22,300 nt of DNA, taken from assembly GCA_031283785.1 (NCBI GenBank), contig JAITBC010000462.1, forward strand, positions 1 to 22,300. Reading direction: 5' to 3'. Every line of letters starts with the position of its first letter. Position 1 is the stretch's first letter. Below the pieces are notes generated by a model. It did not search any database. It was given only the letters and a program-made list of their open reading frames with translations, and had not been told where the DNA came from. This stretch comes from Tannerella sp. (lineage in GTDB: Bacteria; Bacteroidota; Bacteroidia; Bacteroidales; Tannerellaceae). The translations under genes were made by a program, and so were the position numbers. Below, one piece after another: positions 16,641 through 22,300 of this stretch.

Positions 16641-16648
16641 TATATTTG
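16641..16648 (+). promoter_or_regulatory. -7 box (TATATTTG) for the SUI1-helicase operon
   Basis: An exact TAnnTTTG match 34 bp before the ATG at 16683. TGTG at 16616-16619 lies 21 bp upstream and is a one-mismatch -33 element. Confidence 0.6.
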
Positions 16649-16682
16649 CGTAGAATTATTATTGATATAATATTGTTCAACT

Positions 16683-17027
16683 ATGAAAAATAATGAATGG
16701 AAAGAGCGCTTGGGATTGGTCTATTCGACATGTCCCGATTTTAAATACGACACAGGGAAGAATGTGGAGGAAGAAACTCTTCCGAAAGAAAAGCAATCGT
16801 TACGAGTATCATTGGATAAACGTAACAGGAATGGGAAAATGGTCACGCTTATTACCGGATTCCGCGGGAAAAGCGAAGACCTTGCTTCCATCGGGAAATT
16901 ATTGAAAGTGAGATGCGGCGTCGGCGGATCGGCAAAAGACGGGGAAATCATCATCCAGGGAGATCTCCGGCAAAAAATTGCGGATATACTGGCCAAAGAA
17001 GGATACGGTAAAACAAAAATCATCTAA
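16683..17027 (+). CDS. SUI1/eIF1-like translation initiation factor family protein
   Basis: A 114-residue protein whose C-terminal two thirds (from about residue 38) is a SUI1 domain: LRVSLDKRNRNGKMVTLITG, then a helix (LASIGKLLKVRCGVGGSAKD) and the final EIIIQGDLRQKIADILAKEGYGKTKII. This is the YciH-type bacterial relative of eukaryotic eIF1. eIF1 controls start-codon fidelity; E. coli YciH has been reported to influence initiation, but the bacterial role is poorly defined. The N-terminal 37 residues (GLVYSTCPDFKY, then an acidic stretch) match the usual bacterial extension. The gene has its own promoter and lies 14 bp before the helicase-nuclease gene, so the two are probably co-transcribed. 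Confidence 0.93.
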   Translation: MKNNEWKERLGLVYSTCPDFKYDTGKNVEEETLPKEKQSLRVSLDKRNRNGKMVTLITGFRGKSEDLASIGKLLKVRCGVGGSAKDGEIIIQGDLRQKIADILAKEGYGKTKII

Positions 17028-17041
17028 GTATTCATCCGTCT

Positions 17042-20000
17042 ATGCTTACAATATACAGCGCCTCTGCAGGAACGGGCAAGACACATACGCTGACGGGAGA
17101 ATATCTGTCGTTGCTTTTCAAAGGTGGGGAAAAACACCGGCGCATACTCGCCGTGACGTTCACGAATAAAGCAACTGCCGAGATGAAAAGTCGTATTGTG
17201 GAAGAGCTGTTCCGCCTTGCCGGCGATCGTCCGTCCGATTATATTGCGATGCTGTCCGGTAACGGCGGAAAAGATGAAACACTCGTCCGCAAGCAGGCAA
17301 AAGAAATATTGATAAATATATTGCATGACTATTCGGCGTTTAACATAAGTACAATAGACCACTTCTTCCAGCGAACAATCCGGGCATTCACCCGCGAGAT
17401 AGGGCTGCAGGGAAACTATCGGGTCGAACTGGATGAAGACCTGATGATGGAAGAAGCTGTCGAGAATATGCTTGCCGAACTTGAAAAAAGCGAAAATGCA
17501 GCGCTTATGAACTGGCTGCTGCGTTTCACCGAAGACAAAATAGAAGAAGGCGGAGGTTGGGATATACGAAGAGATATCATAAAACTCGGCGGACAATTGT
17601 TTAAAGAGACATACAAAGCATACAGTCACGAAATCCGGGAAGAACTGCAGCAAAAAGAATTTCTGTCCGATTATCAGAATGACCTTTTTAAGATTATTCA
17701 ACAAGCTCGGCAGACGGCGAAAGACTTTGGGATGAAAGGCGTTTCGCTGATAGAACAACATGGAATGAAGCCCCCCGATTTCAAGGGCGGCAGCAAATCC
17801 GTATTTTTTTATTTCGGCCGGCTCGCCGCAGGAATGATGAAAGAGCCGAACGCGACGTTCCGTGGACTGGCAGATAACGCAGACGCCTATCTCGCCAAAA
17901 AAGCCGCGCCCGCACAACGGGAAGCGGCAGAACGCCTCTACGGAGAAGGCATGAACGACCTCATCCGCGACATCATTTCTTTTTTCGATAACCTTGCCGA
18001 TTATTATACGGCAACCGAGATTACCCGTAATTTCTATGCACTGGGCATACTTGCCGACTTGTCGAAACACATCACAACCTGGCGCGAAGAAAAAAATAAA
18101 TTGCTTATTGCCGATACAACCGAACTGCTCAACAAGGTAATCGACGGAAACGAAATCCCTTTCATATACGAAAAAACGGGAACGCGCATCGAACATTATA
18201 TGATTGACGAATTTCAGGATACAAGCGGTATGCAATGGGCCAACTTCCGCCCGCTGCTCAAAGACAGCCTCGACTGTGGCCGCAGCAATCTGATTGTGGG
18301 CGACATCAAACAAAGCATCTACCGTTTTCGTAATTCCGACTGGACGCTGCTCGACAATCAGGTAAAACAGGAGTTCCCGCAACTGATAAACGAAAAAAAA
18401 CTGGACGTAAACTGGCGGAGCTGCCGGCATATTGTCGAATTTAACAATATGCTTTTCGAACATATTCCTGCCATCCTGCAAAATTCATATAACGAAGAAA
18501 TAGAACAGTCATCGTTGCCGGATGATGAAAAAAAACGGTATGATTCCCTTATCGTATCCGCATATGCCAACTCTTTTCAGCACGTCTCGAAACCTTTCTC
18601 CGACAAAAGCGGTCATGTGCACATCCGATTCCTGGAAGATACGGACGAAAAAAAATGGCAGGAATCGAGTATGGAGCAGCTGCCCCGTATCATCGAACAG
18701 TTGCAGGACAACGGATACGAACTGCAGGATATTGCCATACTCACACGAACAGGCAGGGAAGGCGCGCTGGCTGCAGATACTTTGCTCACCTATAAGGAAG
18801 CGCATCCCGATTCGGGCTACCGGTATGATATTATCTCGGAAGATTCGCTGGCCGTCGAATCTTCCCTGTCGGTACGGTGGTTTGTGGCAATGCTGCGACA
18901 TCTCCATCAGCCGGATATCACAAGCTATTATCAGACGGCTCTTGCCGCATATGCCGTCGTACGCAGGAAAAAATGCTCCCCGCATGCCGGAGGGCAGAGC
19001 GCCTCCGGAGATGAATCCTCCGGCAATTCCGCTTCCCAAAACGACCGGGACAGGCTTGCCCTGCAAGATTCCGGAGATTTGTTTCTCCCCTTCTCTCCCG
19101 AAACGACGGCAGCCCTTAAAAAACTGTCTAACCTGCCTCTATACGAACTTGCCGAAGGACTGTTCCGTCTGTTTAAAGATGATTTTCCGGATAATGAACT
19201 TGTTTTCATACAGGCATTTCTCGATGCTGTCGCCGAATTTTCAGTGAACGAGACGTCCGACATGGGACAATTCATTTCGTGGTGGGACGAGACGGGATGC
19301 CGGAAAAAAATTGTCACACCCGATTCGCAGAACGCAATCCGGATAATGACCGTACATAAGGCAAAAGGACTTGGCGTCAAGGCCGTTATCATACCTTTTG
19401 CGGAATGGAAGTTAGATCAGAAAGATGCGATTTTATGGTGTCGTCTGCGGAAGAAGCCTTTCAATAAAATAAGCCTTGTGCCTGTCAGATACAGCCGGAT
19501 GTTGAAAAACACCTTTTTCGCTGCCGACTATTTCCGGGAGAAACTTCATGCTTACATGGACAACCTCAATGCACTGTACGTAGCCTTCACACGCGCCAAG
19601 GAGGAACTTATCGTAATGTCGCCGAAACCCGAAACCGAAGCGATAACCGTATCACGACTGCTATGGGACGGTCTGCAAAAGGATATTCAAAATCCGTCAG
19701 ACAGCGAAACGGGTATCTACGAACGCGGGATATGGTGGCATACGGAGGCAAAGAGCAAAGATGCTCCGGCAATAGAAGAATTGCGCGTCGGGCATTTCTG
19801 TTCCGTATCGCCCGACGGACGGATACAACTGCGCCTGCAACACCGTAAAAGCGGTTTTTTCGGGAATGAAAGACGTATTTACGGATTACTTATGCACGAG
19901 ATATTAAGCCGCGTCGAGAAACATGATGACATAGATTCCGCAATATCCGTAAAATATCTATCCGGTGAAATCACCCGCTACGAAGCCGGCATATTGAAAG

Positions 20001-20302
20001 AACGGCTTACCGGCCTCACCGGTAATGAGCAGGTCAGGAAATGGTTCGACGGATCCATGCAGGTCATGATGGAAACGGACATACTGTCCGGAAACGGACA
20101 GTCACGCCGTCCGGACCGTATTATGATAGACAAGGACAACCATGTTACCGTTGTCGATTACAAATTCGGGAAACAAAAGGAGAGTTCTCATTACAGTCAG
20201 GTAAAAGAATATATCTCTCTTATACGGGAAATGGGGTTCCGGCATGTGGACGGTTATTTATGGTATATCTCGCTTGATAATATTGAAAAATGCATTTTTT
20301 AA
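17042..20302 (+). CDS. AddA/RecB-type UvrD-family helicase-nuclease (exodeoxyribonuclease V beta-like)
   Basis: A 1086-residue cytosolic ATP-dependent helicase with a C-terminal RecB-family nuclease, expected to process double-strand DNA ends for recombination. Helicase motifs: Walker A SASAGTGKT (6-14), Walker B IDEFQDTS with Asp389-Glu390, GDIKQSIYRFR, VNWRS (456-460), TVHKAKGLG (770-778) and VAFTRAKEEL with Arg851. Nuclease motifs: His952 (LLMHEIL), Asp1025 (RPDRIMID), VVDYK with Asp1039 and Lys1041, and QVKEY (Gln1053 to Tyr1057), all intact. Residues about 640-690 are a Ser/Gly/Asp-rich low-complexity stretch between motifs IV and V that looks like an insertion. AddA normally works with AddB, but no addB-like gene is next to it here. 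A 485-codon open frame on the opposite strand over its first half is a shadow. Confidence 0.93.
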   Translation: MLTIYSASAGTGKTHTLTGEYLSLLFKGGEKHRRILAVTFTNKATAEMKSRIVEELFRLAGDRPSDYIAMLSGNGGKDETLVRKQAKEILINILHDYSAFNISTIDHFFQRTIRAFTREIGLQGNYRVELDEDLMMEEAVENMLAELEKSENAALMNWLLRFTEDKIEEGGGWDIRRDIIKLGGQLFKETYKAYSHEIREELQQKEFLSDYQNDLFKIIQQARQTAKDFGMKGVSLIEQHGMKPPDFKGGSKSVFFYFGRLAAGMMKEPNATFRGLADNADAYLAKKAAPAQREAAERLYGEGMNDLIRDIISFFDNLADYYTATEITRNFYALGILADLSKHITTWREEKNKLLIADTTELLNKVIDGNEIPFIYEKTGTRIEHYMIDEFQDTSGMQWANFRPLLKDSLDCGRSNLIVGDIKQSIYRFRNSDWTLLDNQVKQEFPQLINEKKLDVNWRSCRHIVEFNNMLFEHIPAILQNSYNEEIEQSSLPDDEKKRYDSLIVSAYANSFQHVSKPFSDKSGHVHIRFLEDTDEKKWQESSMEQLPRIIEQLQDNGYELQDIAILTRTGREGALAADTLLTYKEAHPDSGYRYDIISEDSLAVESSLSVRWFVAMLRHLHQPDITSYYQTALAAYAVVRRKKCSPHAGGQSASGDESSGNSASQNDRDRLALQDSGDLFLPFSPETTAALKKLSNLPLYELAEGLFRLFKDDFPDNELVFIQAFLDAVAEFSVNETSDMGQFISWWDETGCRKKIVTPDSQNAIRIMTVHKAKGLGVKAVIIPFAEWKLDQKDAILWCRLRKKPFNKISLVPVRYSRMLKNTFFAADYFREKLHAYMDNLNALYVAFTRAKEELIVMSPKPETEAITVSRLLWDGLQKDIQNPSDSETGIYERGIWWHTEAKSKDAPAIEELRVGHFCSVSPDGRIQLRLQHRKSGFFGNERRIYGLLMHEILSRVEKHDDIDSAISVKYLSGEITRYEAGILKERLTGLTGNEQVRKWFDGSMQVMMETDILSGNGQSRRPDRIMIDKDNHVTVVDYKFGKQKESSHYSQVKEYISLIREMGFRHVDGYLWYISLDNIEKCIF

Positions 20303-20335
20303 GCATCCCTTTTTTTATATTAGAGAAAAAAAGCA

Positions 20336-20343
20336 TAATTTTG
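20336..20343 (+). promoter_or_regulatory. Candidate -7 box (TAATTTTG) for psd-pssA
   Basis: An exact TAnnTTTG match in the 57-bp gap after the helicase gene, 16 bp before the ATG at 20360. That leaves a very short leader. No clear -33 element is seen. Confidence 0.5.
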
Positions 20344-20359
20344 CCGCACTTTAAAAGAT

Positions 20360-21064
20360 ATGCGTCGCATAAAAAAGATTAAACTGCACAGGGAAGGGAC
20401 AGGATTATTACTGTCGATGTTTACGATACTGTTCGTTGTAAACGTGACCCTGTTTTATACCATGAGCAACAAATTCACTTTTTACAGTGTGCTTGTGGTA
20501 TCAACCGTTTTGTTTTTGATTTTCCTGAATTTCTTCCGCAGTCCATACCGCCGCTTCCCGTTCGATTCCGAAGGGCTTGTCATAGCGCCTGCCGACGGCA
20601 CTATCGTTGCCATCGAAGAAGTTATGGAAAATCAGCACTTCCACGACAAACGGATACAGGTATCCATCTTCATGTCGGTGTTTAATGTTCATGCCAACTG
20701 GTTCCCGGTCAACGGTACGGTCAAACACGTATCACATCAAAACGGACGTTTTAAGGCGGCTTACCTGCCGAAAAGCAGTACGGAAAACGAACGCTCTACA
20801 ATCGTTATCCGGACGAATTACGGCGTCGACGTACTTACGCGTCAGATAGCGGGAGTGATGGCGCGACGTATCGTCACCTACGCAAAAGAAGGCGAATATT
20901 ACGAAGTAAACGAACAAATGGGTTTTATAAAATTCGGCTCGCGTGTAGATACATTCCTCCCCTTAGACACGGAGATTCTTGTCGAAATGGATCAGAAGGT
21001 GACCGGCAACCAGACGCCGATTGCCCGCCTTGGTAAAATAACATATACTCCGCAAGAAACATGA
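20360..21064 (+). CDS. psd: Phosphatidylserine decarboxylase proenzyme (short, PSD-A type)
   Basis: A 234-residue membrane-associated pyruvoyl enzyme that decarboxylates phosphatidylserine to phosphatidylethanolamine. Two hydrophobic segments (about 16-33 and 42-58) anchor the N-terminus. Conserved blocks are SPYRRFPFD, LVIAPADGTI (Asp79), FMSVFNVHANWFPVNG (His111) and the self-cleavage site GFIKFGSRVDTF. Cleavage between Gly193 and Ser194 should yield the beta and alpha chains and turn Ser194 into the pyruvoyl group. The FGSR site and the length are those of the short bacterial form rather than the LGST type of E. coli. The stop overlaps the pssA start as ATGA, so the two enzymes of consecutive steps are translationally coupled. 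The first residues (RRIKKIKLHREG) are basic, typical for the family. Confidence 0.96.
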   Translation: MRRIKKIKLHREGTGLLLSMFTILFVVNVTLFYTMSNKFTFYSVLVVSTVLFLIFLNFFRSPYRRFPFDSEGLVIAPADGTIVAIEEVMENQHFHDKRIQVSIFMSVFNVHANWFPVNGTVKHVSHQNGRFKAAYLPKSSTENERSTIVIRTNYGVDVLTRQIAGVMARRIVTYAKEGEYYEVNEQMGFIKFGSRVDTFLPLDTEILVEMDQKVTGNQTPIARLGKITYTPQET

Positions 21065-21852
21065 AAGGCGTCATCCGGCACATACCGAACACACTGACCT
21101 GTATAAGCCTTTCCTTCGGTTTTTACGCTTCTGTTTTAGGCTTATGCGGCAACTGTTACGGAGCGCTGATCGCCATCCTGCTCGCGGCGATGTTCGATTT
21201 CTCCGACGGGCTGGCCGCACGCCTGCTGAAAGCAAACTCGGAAATGGGGAAGGAATTGGATTCGTTATCCGACATTATCGGTTTCGGCGTCGCTCCCGGA
21301 ATGATGATGTTCGGCTTTCTCGACAATCTGCTGCATAGCCTGTCGTGGGATGATTCCCCGATGTGCAAAATATTCCTCCTTCCGGCGTTTGCAATACCTG
21401 TATTCTCCGCATTGAGGCTGGCGAAATTCAATATTGACGTCCGCCAGAAAACGTCGTTTATCGGCCTTCCCGTACCGGCGCATGCCATCCTGTGGTCGTC
21501 CGTCATCGCTGCATTTTCCCCGGTTACAGCTTCCCCGATTGCCGTTTCATGCAACTTATATGACTGCGGATATACAAGGCCGATCCTCACGGAGTTTTTC
21601 ACAAACGCCGCGCCGGATATTCTTCTGATTTGCATTTCCGTATCCGCTATTGCAACATCGTACCTTCTTATCTCCAATATTCCGATGTTTTCGTTGAAAA
21701 TCTCATCATTTGCATGGAGAGAAAACAAACTGCAATATACGCTAATCCTCTCGGCCATCATACTAACTGTCCTTTTCGGCATTCCCGGAATTGCCGCAAC
21801 CATTCTGTTATATATTCTTTTGTCCGTTATCGCTTACAAAAAAAACCGGTAA
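21061..21852 (+). CDS. pssA: CDP-diacylglycerol--serine O-phosphatidyltransferase
   Basis: A 263-residue integral membrane enzyme joining CDP-diacylglycerol and L-serine to give phosphatidylserine and CMP. The CDP-alcohol phosphotransferase signature DG(x)2AR(x)8G(x)3D(x)3D is exact: Asp49, Gly50, Ala53, Arg54, Gly63, Asp67 and Asp71, which bind the metal ions and the CDP group. IPNTLTCISLSFGFYASVLGL at the start and several hydrophobic helices through to TILLYILLSVIAYKKNR fit a polytopic protein. It supplies the substrate of the overlapping upstream psd gene, so the pair makes phosphatidylethanolamine, a main Bacteroidota lipid. The 99-bp gap after it (21853-21951), before the convergent gene, contains no strong terminator that I can see. 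Confidence 0.96.
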   Translation: MKGVIRHIPNTLTCISLSFGFYASVLGLCGNCYGALIAILLAAMFDFSDGLAARLLKANSEMGKELDSLSDIIGFGVAPGMMMFGFLDNLLHSLSWDDSPMCKIFLLPAFAIPVFSALRLAKFNIDVRQKTSFIGLPVPAHAILWSSVIAAFSPVTASPIAVSCNLYDCGYTRPILTEFFTNAAPDILLICISVSAIATSYLLISNIPMFSLKISSFAWRENKLQYTLILSAIILTVLFGIPGIAATILLYILLSVIAYKKNR

Positions 21853-21951
21853 ACAAGCGATGATATTTCGCAAAGCTTTTGTTTTCAATCCCCATTGGTC
21901 GCCAAAATATGCATCATTTGACATAAACGCATTCAGAATCACAAAATTAGG

Positions 21952-22300
21952 TTAGGAATCGGGTAGTATAACAACAGTTATATTCGAGTTTATGACGGTA
22001 TCAACTGTTAATTTCGGTACAAGAATTGAAAGAAACCACCTGTCAGGTATCATAGCAGATAAATTCCCCATATAAATATTCCCCTTAAGTTCATATTTAT
22101 CTCCGCAATGAGTAAAGGCTTCTGCTTTTACGTAACTTATCATTTGCGGCATTACTCCTGTTACCAACAGTAAGGTGTTTTCGGAAAAATCAATTTCAGG
22201 ATAATAGCCGTCTTCTATATAAATAGTAATGTATTTTTCCAACTCCTCAACGCTATTCACAATAAGTACATTGTCACCATAATACGTCCAGCGACAGTGC
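21952..22300 (-). CDS. Hypothetical small protein, possible lipoprotein, partial (N-terminus beyond window)
   Basis: The minus-strand frame ends at TAA 21952-21954 and stays open to the right edge, giving at least 115 codons. A GTG at 22258-22260 is in frame, but the frame continues upstream as HCRWTYYGDNVLIVNS, so the gene is cut by the window. Visible features are VLIVNSVEELEKYI, then YPEIDFSENTLLLVTG, an alternating beta region (KYELKGNIYMG) and a closing WFLSILVPKLTVDTVINSNITVVILPDS. The V-NS-EEL...IDFS-TLLL...W...LVPKL pattern recalls short secreted or lipoprotein-like hypothetical proteins common in Bacteroidales, of unknown function. Any lipobox would lie outside the window. It is convergent with pssA. 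Confidence 0.7.
   Translation of the reverse strand, partial: HCRWTYYGDNVLIVNSVEELEKYITIYIEDGYYPEIDFSENTLLLVTGVMPQMISYVKAEAFTHCGDKYELKGNIYMGNLSAMIPDRWFLSILVPKLTVDTVINSNITVVILPDS

Noticed and set aside
17024..18481. 485-codon open frame on the minus strand
   Set aside because: It lies wholly antisense to the AddA-like gene, whose motifs are intact. The translation is Phe/Cys-rich without any recognisable domain, and it runs across the SUI1/helicase junction; it is a codon-bias shadow.
1..22300. Mobile element, prophage, CRISPR array or toxin-antitoxin pair
   Set aside because: No transposase, integrase, phage structural gene, regularly spaced short repeats or small paired toxin-antitoxin genes were seen; the tRNA-Lys gene is not followed by an integrase or a repeat of its 3' end in the window.

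Overview
The window looks like chromosome of a Bacteroidota bacterium, most likely Bacteroidales with a type IX secretion system (T9SS). Six exact copies of the Bacteroidota -7 box TAnnTTTG precede genes at sensible distances. Shine-Dalgarno sequences are nearly absent. A secreted protease carries a T9SS-type C-terminal sorting domain. The gene families (SUI1-like factor, class 3 aldehyde dehydrogenase, HhH/beta-barrel outer-membrane protein, psd-pssA) fit the same group. I cannot name the genus from sequence alone.

Layout, left to right. (1) Positions 1-1469, minus: the N-terminal 489 codons of a secreted protein of tandem bacterial Ig-like repeats, running off the left edge, followed upstream by an aldehyde dehydrogenase (1548-2924, minus). 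(2) Positions 3089-8561, plus: a complete three-gene RND efflux operon (membrane fusion protein, inner-membrane pump, TolC-type outer-membrane protein), closed by a strong bidirectional terminator (8655-8694). That terminator also ends a tRNA-Lys gene (8708-8780, minus). (3) Positions 8962-11911, plus: a pair of envelope genes, a small beta-barrel protein and a larger protein with a degenerate helix-hairpin-helix region plus barrel, then a COG0731-type radical SAM gene (12031-12810). (4) Positions 12943-16389, minus: a large secreted trypsin-like serine protease with a T9SS sorting domain, preceded by a VanZ-like membrane protein gene with its own promoter. (5) Positions 16683-20302, plus: a SUI1/eIF1-like factor followed 14 bp later by an AddA/RecB-type helicase-nuclease. 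(6) Positions 20360-21852, plus: psd and pssA, overlapping by 4 bp, the two steps from CDP-diacylglycerol to phosphatidylethanolamine. (7) Positions 21952-22300, minus: the C-terminal part of a small hypothetical protein running off the right edge.

Most of the window is ordinary core and envelope biology. I see no insertion sequence, prophage, CRISPR array or toxin-antitoxin pair, and no convincing new multi-gene system. The points most worth a second look are the HhH protein that has lost the hairpin glycines used for DNA binding, the lysyl-endopeptidase-like protease whose specificity residues appear changed, the helicase-nuclease without a neighbouring AddB, the tandem duplication across the stop codon of the efflux operon's last gene, and several short repeats placed at promoters.
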